This document shows positions 1-7,692 of a stretch of 14,946 nucleotides of DNA, piece by piece. Source of the stretch: Arenicella sp. (GTDB taxonomy: Bacteria > Pseudomonadota > Gammaproteobacteria > Arenicellales > Arenicellaceae); contig JALZWI010000026.1 of the NCBI GenBank assembly GCA_023299895.1, forward strand, positions 1 to 14,946, read 5' to 3'. How positions within the stretch are numbered: position 1 is the first letter of the stretch; the number at the start of each line of letters is the position of its first letter. The notes under the pieces are model-generated. The model had not been told where the DNA came from, ran no database searches, and saw only the letters and a program-made list of their open reading frames with translations. The position numbers and the translations under genes are program-made.

Positions 1-87
1 AAAACAATACATAATTTAAACCAAAAATCAGAAAAAGTCTTCGACCCTTCAACGCTACAACTAATAGACTTGCTTCGAAAGCATTAA
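1..87 (+). CDS. 3' end of an unidentified plus-strand gene (partial)
   Basis: Only one plus-strand frame is open from the left edge; the other two hit stops almost at once. It encodes 28 residues ending in FDPSTLQLIDLLRKH and stops with TAA at 85-87. The composition is protein-like (an amphipathic leucine-rich C-terminal helix ending in basic residues), and the stop lies 11 bases before the end of the convergent TonB-family gene, a typical gene-end arrangement. The fragment is too short to assign a family. It could also be chance readthrough of a short open frame. Confidence 0.5.
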   Translation, partial: KTIHNLNQKSEKVFDPSTLQLIDLLRKH

Positions 88-98
88 ATAAAATATCG

Positions 99-1829
99 TT
101 AGTCGATTTTAAATTGTAATTTAGTTGCGTCTATTGAGCTCTCAACTGGTTGTTTAGTTGCCTCATTCATCGCCGGCGAAAAACGCCATGTTTCAACAGA
201 TGTGATAGCGGCATTGTCAAAAATGTTGCTAGGCTCTGAGTCAATGATTGTAATGTCCTTAGGTACGCCATCAGTATCTATGGTAAAACTAATACTTACC
301 CAGCCCTCTAAATTACGCTCAAGTGCCCGAGTTGGGTAGCGAGGCGGATTACGAGAAATAACTTTCGCAGGAATTATCTTCACTGATACTGGTTTAGTGA
401 TTTCTTTAACAATTGCGACTTTTTCCGCAGTTGCTTTTGACACTTCAGCAGCAATAGCTGTTTTGCGTTCTTCAATCGCAGTGCTTAGTAGCGCAAATTT
501 TTGAGGGTCGACATCAAGACGTTTAACTAAAGCGGTTAATTTTTCAGCATCTTCAAGGTTATCTTCCTTGATGGCGCTGTTCGCTGATGCAATCAATTTT
601 TCACTAAGTGTGTTAATCCTTGGTGAAAAATTAACATTACTAATAGTGTTTTTTTGTAGAGCTTCAGACACAATTGCGTAAGCATTACCTGTGGTAGGCG
701 GAATCAAGTTATTCTGCGCCAATGCTCGGTCGATATTTTCTAACAAAACTTTTTCATTGCGTAGTGCAGCAGCGGCAGTTTGCGATGTTTTTGATTCAGG
801 CCCTATGTTTGCTAAAACGGCAGCAGTTTGGTCAATTTCTTGTGCAGTACCTGATCTCTTGAGTTCGTTGACATGAGCGTTGATCGCAAGCTCTAACTCT
901 TCACGTAGCTCATAGCTGCTTGTATCTAGAGGTTCAATCACTTGTATTGCATTAATTGTTTCTAGAGCACGACCAAATTCAGCATTTTCAACTAAGCTTG
1001 CGTAGGTACTTTTGAGTTCACTAACTAGAAGTTTTTTGCCTTCATAGGCGGTTAAATCATAAGGGTCAATGATTAATACTTGATCATAATAATGGAGTGC
1101 ATTATTGCCTTCTGGGCTGATTTTTCTGCCTTCAAGTAATGCTTTGGCAGCGTCTTGGTTGAGTTGATTGATTTTGGAAACATCATCATTTGTTGTTAGT
1201 AAGGTGTCATCAATTATTGTTGGTTCAGTAACAACCGGTGAATCGGCTTGTTCGCTCGTATCTGAATTTTTACCGAACAGCAGCCAACCAATTACTGCCA
1301 ATGCTAATACTCCAACGGCTGCATAAATAGCAGGGTTATTTTTTTGTTGTGCAGCGAGAGTGTCAATATTTGTTTTATTTTCTAGAGGACCTACTGCAAG
1401 TAGGTCTTCGCCAGCTGCTTGTTTTTCAATTAAGCTTTCATGCATTTTACTGGCGGAACCAAATGAAAGAAAAATTTGATTGGGATGAATTGGTTTATTG
1501 AAGGCTCGATAGATAATAGGTTGTATGTTTGATCGAAGTAGGTCTGCTAAAGGTTCAGCTTTTCCGACCATCATAATGACTTGCGTTGGGTCACTTTTTT
1601 TTAGCTTCAGAGTTTGCTCGATAACCTCACTGTTACCAGCATTAACACTATCGACATCAATGATGATGATGTGATTATTGATTAATAAGTCAGGATCATC
1701 CAATACCGTTTGTATTGATTCCCGGCTGATAAATTGAAACTTTGTTGTGTTGTTCTCAAGTAGTGCACTTAGTAATTCTATATCTTGTGTAACGACTAAA
1801 ACGGTCGAATTCTGATTGGATTCAGTCAT
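99..1829 (-). CDS. TonB-family protein with N-terminal pseudo-receiver domain
   Basis: The 576-residue protein has three visible parts. Residues about 8-125 look like a response-regulator receiver fold: a first strand VLVV, a strand IIIID ending at Asp58, and a Lys112-Pro113 pair where receivers carry their conserved Lys. The usual acidic pair after strand 1 is replaced by Thr14-Gln15-Asp16, so phosphorylation is doubtful. A single membrane helix lies at about 167-185, followed by a long helical periplasmic region (about 210-480) that may contain TPR-like units. Residues about 490-570 form a TonB C-terminal domain, with NPPRYP, a conserved EGWVSISF strand, Ser-Glu-Pro and WRFSPA. TonB domains normally carry proton-motive energy to outer-membrane receptors, but no exbB, exbD or receptor gene is near. 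The start is firm: AGGAGG at 1835-1840 lies five bases before ATG. The TonB domain is confident; the receiver assignment is inference. Confidence 0.85.
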   Translation of the reverse strand: MTESNQNSTVLVVTQDIELLSALLENNTTKFQFISRESIQTVLDDPDLLINNHIIIIDVDSVNAGNSEVIEQTLKLKKSDPTQVIMMVGKAEPLADLLRSNIQPIIYRAFNKPIHPNQIFLSFGSASKMHESLIEKQAAGEDLLAVGPLENKTNIDTLAAQQKNNPAIYAAVGVLALAVIGWLLFGKNSDTSEQADSPVVTEPTIIDDTLLTTNDDVSKINQLNQDAAKALLEGRKISPEGNNALHYYDQVLIIDPYDLTAYEGKKLLVSELKSTYASLVENAEFGRALETINAIQVIEPLDTSSYELREELELAINAHVNELKRSGTAQEIDQTAAVLANIGPESKTSQTAAAALRNEKVLLENIDRALAQNNLIPPTTGNAYAIVSEALQKNTISNVNFSPRINTLSEKLIASANSAIKEDNLEDAEKLTALVKRLDVDPQKFALLSTAIEERKTAIAAEVSKATAEKVAIVKEITKPVSVKIIPAKVISRNPPRYPTRALERNLEGWVSISFTIDTDGVPKDITIIDSEPSNIFDNAAITSVETWRFSPAMNEATKQPVESSIDATKLQFKID

Positions 1830-2233
1830 GTATGCCTCCTATACTACACATGTAATACTTATATCTATCTTTATTATTTTATTATTGCTTTTATTATGGC
1901 ACCGATGATATCACCAAAATAATTTTTACTATATGCTTCTATAGAGATTAACGTTATAGAATTTATCGTTCATTTTACAAATAAAAAGTCTATAAACTAA
2001 TGATTAGACTTAATTCTTTATTTTTTTTAAGTTTTTTAGTATCTGCTTTGTACTATTTCAGTAAAAATCAACACAAAAGACACATCATTCATTGCGACAA
2101 TCCAAAAAATTACAAAAGCAATAGAAACGCTCTGACAAATTATTGTAAACAAGTTTTGTTGAAATACTTCGATCATAGACATTAGCTATAGTAAATATTT
2201 CAATCACGAGAGACTACTGTGATAAGTCGTGTA
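1830..2233. other. AT-rich intergenic region with an inverted repeat
   Basis: This gap of about 400 bases between the TonB-family start and the ppnP stop is strongly AT-rich and contains no convincing gene. It should hold the promoter of the TonB-family gene, but I see no clear -35/-10 pair. A 7-bp inverted repeat, TTCTATA at 1937-1943 and TATAGAA at 1955-1961, is a possible operator. An open frame at 2000-2185 could encode 61 residues with a hydrophobic start, but it has no ribosome binding site and is not called. Confidence 0.4.
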
Positions 2234-2521
2234 TCATTTATCTTGGTAAGTACAGAAGTAAGCTGTTTGTACAGGCACTTTTAGTAAAAAAGTTTTATTC
2301 GCAGCTACTTCAAATTGGTCACCGTCAAAGTAATCCTGATACTGATCTGACCCTGGTAGTTGCACAGATAAGTGGCCATTAATTACTGTTACGACCTCAT
2401 GTTGCGATGTGTCAAATTGATACTCTCCGATATCCATGACACCAACTGTTGCTGGCAATGTTGAGGTCTTTAGCTCGATTGATGCGACTTTGCCTTCAAA
2501 GTATTGATTGATGTTCAACAT
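2234..2521 (-). CDS. ppnP: Pyrimidine/purine nucleoside phosphorylase PpnP
   Basis: This is a 95-residue single-domain cupin-like protein of the PpnP (formerly YaiE/DUF1255) family, close in length to the E. coli protein. Family features seen are the NQYFEGKVASI opening, GVMDIGEY, a central VINGHLSVQLPG strand pair, and a C-terminal strand run ending in AYFCTYQDK. Family members catalyse phosphorolysis of many nucleosides to the free base and ribose 1-phosphate in the cytoplasm. It starts 15 bases after the pyrC stop on the same strand, with AGGAAT upstream of the ATG, so the two are probably co-transcribed. That pairs pyrimidine synthesis with nucleoside salvage. The identification rests on length and overall pattern recognition. 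Confidence 0.88.
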   Translation of the reverse strand: MLNINQYFEGKVASIELKTSTLPATVGVMDIGEYQFDTSQHEVVTVINGHLSVQLPGSDQYQDYFDGDQFEVAANKTFLLKVPVQTAYFCTYQDK

Positions 2522-2536
2522 AAATATATTCCTAGT

Positions 2537-3577
2537 TTAATTAGCGAGTTGCCAATTGAGAGTTTGACCAGCATAAAAGGGGACAATGCTGTCGCCATTG
2601 GGGAGTTCAATCAGTTTAGGCAAGACCCAGTCTTTACGTATTAATTTAATGGTTGTATTGTTACGTGCCAGCCCATAAAAGTCAGGCCCATGTAAACTAG
2701 CAAAACCTTCCAGCTTATCTAAAATGTCCAGTTCATCGAATATTTGAGCATAAAGTTCTAATGCACTACATGCGCTATAGCAGCCAGCACAGCCACAATC
2801 ACTTTCTTTACGTTGTTTGCTGTGGGGAGCCGAGTCAGACCCCAAGAAAAATTTATTTGAACCCGAAGCAACCACATCTTGTAAGCGCTGCTGGTGGGTG
2901 TTGCGTTTTAGAACTGGTAAACAATAGTTATGCGGGCGTAGGCCACCAACTAATAAGTCATTGCGGTTTAACAATAAATGTTGGGGCGTAATTGTGGCGG
3001 CAATCTGTTGGTTGCTGCCCATCACAAAATCAGCAGCATCGGCTGTTGTGATATGTTCAAACACAATTTTTAGGTCTGGAAAACGTGTATGAATCGGAAT
3101 TAAGTACTGATCTATAAATAGTTTCTCACGGTCAAATATATCAACATCAGGGCTTGTCACTTCACCATGTATTAGTAATAGCATTCCAGCATTACTCATT
3201 ACTTCGAACACAGGGTGGAGTGCTTCAATGGCGCTGACCGCCGAACCAGAGTTAGTGGTTGCCCCCGCTGGATATAATTTAGCGGCAGGAATTTCGGCAC
3301 TGACTGCATCCTGTATATCTTTTGCCGTTGTATTGTTTGTCAAATAGAGCGTCATTAATGGCTCAAAATTATTATTTTTAGGAATCGCAGCTGAAATTCT
3401 TTGACGATAAGCTAGAGCTTGCTCTCTATTAACGATGGGCGGGGTTAGGTTAGGCATTACAATGGCTCTGCCAAAACATCGAGCGGTTGCAGGCACTGTT
3501 TCGGCTAACATTTCGTCATCACGAAAATGCAAATGCCAGTCATCAGGTTGAATTAAAGTTAGTTCGTTAATTGGCAC
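2537..3577 (-). CDS. pyrC: Dihydroorotase PyrC
   Basis: A 346-residue class II dihydroorotase, which cyclises N-carbamoyl-aspartate to dihydroorotate in de novo pyrimidine synthesis. Active-site residues are all visible: the first zinc-binding pair His15 and His17 in DWHLHFRD, the lysine expected to be carboxylated at Lys100 in AKLYPAGATTNS, His137 in LLIHGEV, His175 in FEHIT, and catalytic Asp248 in LGSDSAPHSK. The CGCAGC motif near residue 262 is typical of the gammaproteobacterial form. The start is GTG, chosen because the conserved N-terminus begins only about ten residues later and no ATG is available. Upstream GGGAA gives a modest ribosome binding site. It is divergent from thrS and leads into ppnP. 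Confidence 0.97.
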   Translation of the reverse strand: MPINELTLIQPDDWHLHFRDDEMLAETVPATARCFGRAIVMPNLTPPIVNREQALAYRQRISAAIPKNNNFEPLMTLYLTNNTTAKDIQDAVSAEIPAAKLYPAGATTNSGSAVSAIEALHPVFEVMSNAGMLLLIHGEVTSPDVDIFDREKLFIDQYLIPIHTRFPDLKIVFEHITTADAADFVMGSNQQIAATITPQHLLLNRNDLLVGGLRPHNYCLPVLKRNTHQQRLQDVVASGSNKFFLGSDSAPHSKQRKESDCGCAGCYSACSALELYAQIFDELDILDKLEGFASLHGPDFYGLARNNTTIKLIRKDWVLPKLIELPNGDSIVPFYAGQTLNWQLAN

Positions 3578-3589
3578 GATGTGTTCCCA

Positions 3590-3618
3590 TTGTTTAAATA
3601 ATATAGGGTTAAGATAAT
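3590..3618 (+). promoter_or_regulatory. Candidate sigma-70 promoter for thrS
   Basis: TTGTTT at 3590-3595 and GATAAT at 3613-3618 are separated by exactly 17 bases. The -10 matches the consensus at five of six positions and the -35 at three. Transcription would start near 3625, giving a leader of about 140 bases before the thrS ATG. A long leader fits the autoregulated thrS mRNAs known in enterobacteria. No mapped start is available. Confidence 0.45.
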
Positions 3619-3683
3619 ATGGATTTTAGGTCACAGAGGTTTCGTTTTTTTACCGTTCAGCTACAATACACCGCTTAATCATT

Positions 3684-3710
3684 ACGCTGGCGTGTAGCGT
3701 TTCTCTACAC
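3684..3710 (+). promoter_or_regulatory. Two mutually exclusive hairpins in thrS leader; first mimics a tRNA-Thr anticodon arm
   Basis: ACGCT (3684-3688) pairs with AGCGT (3696-3700) to give a 5-bp stem and a 7-base loop GGCGTGT. CGT sits at the three central loop positions (3691-3693), exactly where a threonine anticodon CGU would be. A second hairpin, GTGTAG (3692-3697) with CTACAC (3705-3710), overlaps the first and cannot form with it. In E. coli, ThrRS represses its own mRNA by binding leader stem-loops that resemble the tRNA-Thr anticodon arm. Here the loop lies about 73 bases before the ATG, further than I recall for E. coli, and the usual U before and purine-rich bases after the anticodon are missing. 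The function is inference. Confidence 0.4.
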
Positions 3711-3764
3711 ATAGGCAATAAACAATTTTACTACGTGTTTGGCATCATAGCTAGGCAGGAAATT

Positions 3765-5711
3765 ATGTCGATAAATATTACCTTTCCAGATGGTGCAGTT
3801 AAAGCATTTGAGTCGCCTATTACTGGTATGCAAATTGCTGATAGTATCAGCAGCGGCTTGCGCCGAAATGCCGTTGCGGTTGTGGTTAATGATGAGCAGT
3901 GGGATTTGTCACGCGATATTGAAACAGATGCCAATGTGGCAATCATCACTCGTGACACTGAAGAAGGCTTAGAAGTACTTAGGCACGATGCCGCGCATGT
4001 CATGGCTGAAGCGGTTAAAGAATTATACCCTGAGACACAAGTTACGATCGGGCCATCCATTGAAAATGGTTTTTATTATGATTTCGCGCGTGAGTTAGCC
4101 TTTACGCCAGAAGATTTGGATAAGATTGAATTACGCATGCGCGAGATTGTAAAGCGTAACGAAGAAATTCAGCGCGAGGTGTGGGATCGTGACGATGCTA
4201 TAAAGTACTTCAAGGGTATTGGTGAAGACTACAAAGCCGAGATTATTGGTGACTTGCCGGCGGGTGAAACCATCACTTGTTACCGACAAGGTGAGTTTAT
4301 CGATCTATGTCGTGGGCCACATTTGCCGTCAACCGGTGTATTGCGTGACGGTTTTAAGTTAACCAAATTAGCCGGCGCCTATTGGCGCGGTGATTCTAAT
4401 AATGCACAGCTGCAGCGTATTTATGGCACAGCATGGTCAGATAAAAAGCAGTTAAAAGCGTATCTGCATCGTATGGCAGAAGCGGAAAAACGAGATCATC
4501 GTAAACTGGGCAGGGCCTTAGACTTATTTCATATTCAAGACGAGGCACCAGGCAGTGTGTTTTGGCACCCCAAAGGTTGGTCTATTTATCAAACTGTGCA
4601 AAGCTACATGGCTGAACAACAGTATCAGCGCGACTACCATGAAATAAAAACACCGCAAATTGTAGATATTTCTCTTTGGGAGAAGTCCGGGCATGCGGAT
4701 AAATTTGGTGATGATATGTTCACTCTCACCAGTGATGAACGTGAATATGCCATTAAACCAATGAATTGCCCGTGTCACGTGCAAGTGTTTAATCAAGGCT
4801 TAAAAAGCTACCGTGATTTACCATTGCGTTTGGCTGAATTTGGTTCTTGTCATCGCAATGAAATGTCAGGATCATTACATGGCATTATGCGGGTGCGTAG
4901 CTTTGTACAAGACGACGGACATATTTTTTGCACCGAAGACCAAATTCAATCTGAAGTCACTTCGTTCATCAATTTTTTGCATGACGTCTATCGCGACTTT
5001 GGCTTTGACGAAGTGATTTATAAATTGTCGACGCGGCCAGAGCAGCGAGTTGGTTCTGATCAAGATTGGGATCGAGCCGAACAAGCACTCGAATTAGCGT
5101 TGAATGATAACGGTCTTGATTGGGAGCTACAGCCTGGTGAAGGCGCATTTTATGGCCCGAAAGTAGAGTTCTCTTTGAAAGACTGTATCGGCCGTGTATG
5201 GCAATGCGGTACGATTCAGGTAGATTTTTCCATGCCGGGTCGATTAGGCGCTGAATACATTGCCGAAGATGGAAGCAAGCAGGTCCCAGTTATGTTGCAT
5301 CGAGCCATATTGGGCTCAATAGAGCGTTTCTTAGGTATTTTGATTGAGCAGCATGCTGGAGCATTACCATCTTGGTTAGCGCCGCAACAAGTTATGGTTG
5401 CCACAATTGTCAGTGATGCAAATGAATACGCTCAACAAGTCGCTGCAGCTCTACGTAATGCTGGATTACGTGCCGAGGTTGATCTGCGCAATGAAAAGAT
5501 TGGCTATAAAGTACGTGAACATAGCGTACAAAAGATACCTGCTATTCTATGTATTGGTAAACGTGAGGCTGAAGAGGGCACTGTTGCTGTACGTCGTTTT
5601 GGTAGTAAGGCGCAAACCGTGCTTACATTAGAGGACTTTACCGAGCAGTTCTCACAAGAGGTGGCGCATAAAGAGGCGTTTACACCTATTGAAAATTCTT
5701 CGAATGACTAA
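3765..5711 (+). CDS. thrS: Threonyl-tRNA synthetase
   Basis: Class II synthetase charging tRNA-Thr, 648 residues from the ATG at 3765. That start is preferred over a GTG ten codons upstream because AGGCAGGA (3753-3760) lies four bases before it and the TGS domain begins at once (INITFPDG). The order is complete: TGS domain about 1-62; editing domain with His74, His78, Cys182 and His186 in HDAAH and CRGPH; catalytic core with motif 1 around [17 protein letters not shown], motif 2 [12 protein letters not shown], and motif 3 [11 protein letters not shown]; and a C-terminal anticodon-binding domain from about 540. The editing zinc-hydrolytic residues that clear Ser-tRNA-Thr are intact. infC does not follow, contrary to the usual thrS-infC-rpmI-rplT order; a FKBP gene is next. 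The leader may autoregulate the gene. Confidence 0.98.
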   Translation: MSINITFPDGAVKAFESPITGMQIADSISSGLRRNAVAVVVNDEQWDLSRDIETDANVAIITRDTEEGLEVLRHDAAHVMAEAVKELYPETQVTIGPSIENGFYYDFARELAFTPEDLDKIELRMREIVKRNEEIQREVWDRDDAIKYFKGIGEDYKAEIIGDLPAGETITCYRQGEFIDLCRGPHLPSTGVLRDGFKLTKLAGAYWRGDSNNAQLQRIYGTAWSDKKQLKAYLHRMAEAEKRDHRKLGRALDLFHIQDEAPGSVFWHPKGWSIYQTVQSYMAEQQYQRDYHEIKTPQIVDISLWEKSGHADKFGDDMFTLTSDEREYAIKPMNCPCHVQVFNQGLKSYRDLPLRLAEFGSCHRNEMSGSLHGIMRVRSFVQDDGHIFCTEDQIQSEVTSFINFLHDVYRDFGFDEVIYKLSTRPEQRVGSDQDWDRAEQALELALNDNGLDWELQPGEGAFYGPKVEFSLKDCIGRVWQCGTIQVDFSMPGRLGAEYIAEDGSKQVPVMLHRAILGSIERFLGILIEQHAGALPSWLAPQQVMVATIVSDANEYAQQVAAALRNAGLRAEVDLRNEKIGYKVREHSVQKIPAILCIGKREAEEGTVAVRRFGSKAQTVLTLEDFTEQFSQEVAHKEAFTPIENSSND

Positions 5712-5777
5712 ATATACAAACTGTTATTATTAAACTAATTATATTAAACAAGGCTAGATAGCCTAACTGGAGTAAAT

Positions 5778-6461
5778 ATGAAATTGTCTAAACCTATTAT
5801 TTTGAGTCTGTTGTTAGCCGTTAGTACTGTGCACGCTCAACAAAGCGAAGTAGAGTTGACTAGCGAAAAAGCCAAATTTAGTTACACCATCGGCGCACAA
5901 ATTGCGGCTGATTTGTTACGAGGTGGCTTAACTGATGAAATAGATTTAGAGGCGTTTTTAGCCGCTCAAAACGATGTTATGTCTGGCGAAGAACCAAGAA
6001 TGAGTCCAGAAGAAATGCAAGCTGCCCAACAAACATTTCAACTCAAACAGCAAGAGGCATTCGCAGCAGTACTAGAAGAAAATAAGTCGAAAGGTGATGT
6101 ATATTTAGCTGAAAATAAGTCAAAGGAAGGCGTTAAGACAACTGAATCCGGTTTGCAGTATGAAGTTCTGCGAGCAGGTAAAGGCACAGAGCCAACCGCA
6201 GAAAGTACCGTCAATGTGCACTATAAAGGCACATTGATTGATGGTACAACGTTTGATAGCTCTTATGATCGTAACCAAACAGCTGACTTCCCGGTAGCTG
6301 GTGTTATTCCTGGTTTTTCTGAAGGTCTAATGCTGATGAAACCTGGCTCCCAATATAAGTTCACCATTCCATCTGAGATTGCTTATGGCGAACAAGGTCC
6401 AGCGAGCATTGGTCCAAATCAAGTATTGATTTTTGAAGTAGAACTTAATGAAGTGAAATAG
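5778..6461 (+). CDS. Exported FKBP-type peptidyl-prolyl isomerase (Mip/FkpA-like)
   Basis: A 227-residue protein with a signal peptide, cleaved probably after Ala20 (VHA|QQ), so it acts in the periplasm. Residues about 25-120 form the helical dimerisation region typical of FkpA/Mip/FklB (SYTIGAQIAADLL, MSPEEMQAA, LAENKSKEGV). The FKBP domain starts near GLQYEVLRAGKG and includes VNVHYKGTLIDGTTFDSSYDR, VIPGFSEGL and IPSEIAYGEQG, ending in LIFEVELNEV. Such proteins speed prolyl cis-trans isomerisation and act as chaperones for envelope proteins. TGGAGT upstream of ATG is a good ribosome binding site. It lies 66 bases after thrS with no terminator between, so partial co-transcription is likely. 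The strong terminator at 6496-6531 ends the unit. Confidence 0.95.
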   Translation: MKLSKPIILSLLLAVSTVHAQQSEVELTSEKAKFSYTIGAQIAADLLRGGLTDEIDLEAFLAAQNDVMSGEEPRMSPEEMQAAQQTFQLKQQEAFAAVLEENKSKGDVYLAENKSKEGVKTTESGLQYEVLRAGKGTEPTAESTVNVHYKGTLIDGTTFDSSYDRNQTADFPVAGVIPGFSEGLMLMKPGSQYKFTIPSEIAYGEQGPASIGPNQVLIFEVELNEVK

Positions 6462-6495
6462 AAGCTGTCCTTCTTTAAATTAATTATACAAAGAT

Positions 6496-6531
6496 AATCA
6501 GGCTGTTGGTGATACAACAGCCTGATTTTTT
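6496..6531 (+). terminator. Intrinsic terminator after the FKBP gene
   Basis: A perfect 13-bp stem, AATCAGGCTGTTG (6496-6508) with CAACAGCCTGATT (6515-6527), has a six-base loop GTGATA and is followed by a T-run to 6531. It lies 34 bases after the FKBP stop. The T-run ends only three bases before the ATG of the next gene on the same strand. Confidence 0.93.
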
Positions 6532-6534
6532 ATT

Positions 6535-6792
6535 ATGAAAAAATACGCACTCTATTTCAGTAATTATTGTTACTTTTGCCAAAAAGTAATGTTAAGCATG
6601 CAAGGTAAGCAGCACCAAATAGACTTACGAGATGTCTCTGCAGGTGACAATTTGATTAAACTAAACCGCGGTGGCGGAAAGACTCAAGTGCCTTGTCTTA
6701 GAATTGAAGAAACTGGTACAGATACGGTTATGTGGCTTTATGAGTCAGACGATATTCTGAGCTATATAAAGACGAATAACTTAATAAGTTAA
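6535..6792 (+). CDS. Glutaredoxin-like / GST N-terminal domain protein
   Basis: An 85-residue thioredoxin-fold protein. The redox motif Cys12-Tyr-Phe-Cys15 follows the first strand (YALYFSNY), the cis-proline is Pro52 in TQVPCL, and YESDDILSYI is the characteristic C-terminal helix of glutaredoxins and GST N-terminal domains. It probably exchanges electrons with glutathione or a mixed disulfide in the cytoplasm, though the substrate is unknown. The start must lie before the CYFC motif, and ATG at 6535 is the only candidate. It has no Shine-Dalgarno sequence because the terminator hairpin of the preceding gene occupies that space. Expression therefore needs readthrough, a near-leaderless message or a promoter I cannot see. 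It ends three bases from the convergent adk stop. Confidence 0.85.
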   Translation: MKKYALYFSNYCYFCQKVMLSMQGKQHQIDLRDVSAGDNLIKLNRGGGKTQVPCLRIEETGTDTVMWLYESDDILSYIKTNNLIS

Positions 6793-6795
6793 ATT

Positions 6796-7452
<657 letters not shown>

Positions 7453-7513
7453 TTATATATTCTTATAAGTGAAGGATAAATAAGCTTCTTATTATAGCTT
7501 AGGGTAAGTTGAT

Positions 7514-7538
7514 ATTAATAGCCGCTATTATTAATAGC
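7514..7538. repeat. Three copies of TAATAGC in alternating orientation
   Basis: TAATAGC at 7516-7522, its reverse complement GCTATTA at 7524-7530, and TAATAGC again at 7532-7538 form an alternating array with one-base spacers. It lies in the 243-base region between the divergent adk and acyl-CoA synthetase starts. The spacing is compact enough for a regulator binding site, but AT-rich chance repetition is possible. Confidence 0.4.
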
Positions 7539-7692
7539 GCATACGCCATAGATTGTTAATTTACCACAAACTGTTCTTAAATCATAAGTTCATTGCCAAT
7601 AAGATTTGATGTCGTCATAGGGTGACCTAAACCCCATAGTCGAGTTATTATAGAACTGAACTAACGTTATCAATAATAAACTAACCAACGAA

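Noticed and set aside
1905..1918. TGATATCA palindrome in the TonB-gene upstream region
   Set aside because: An 8-bp AT-rich palindrome is expected by chance in such DNA, and its flanks are not symmetrical enough to call an operator.
2000..2185. Plus-strand open frame of 61 residues with a hydrophobic start
   Set aside because: It has no ribosome binding site or promoter, a very AT-rich composition and an Asn/Lys-rich product as expected from random AT-rich DNA.
3735..3764. GTG start extending thrS by ten codons
   Set aside because: No Shine-Dalgarno sequence precedes it, while ATG 3765 has AGGCAGGA, and the TGS domain begins at that ATG.
4524..5084. Minus-strand open frames inside thrS
   Set aside because: They are antisense shadows of a fully conserved synthetase gene, with no recognisable domains.
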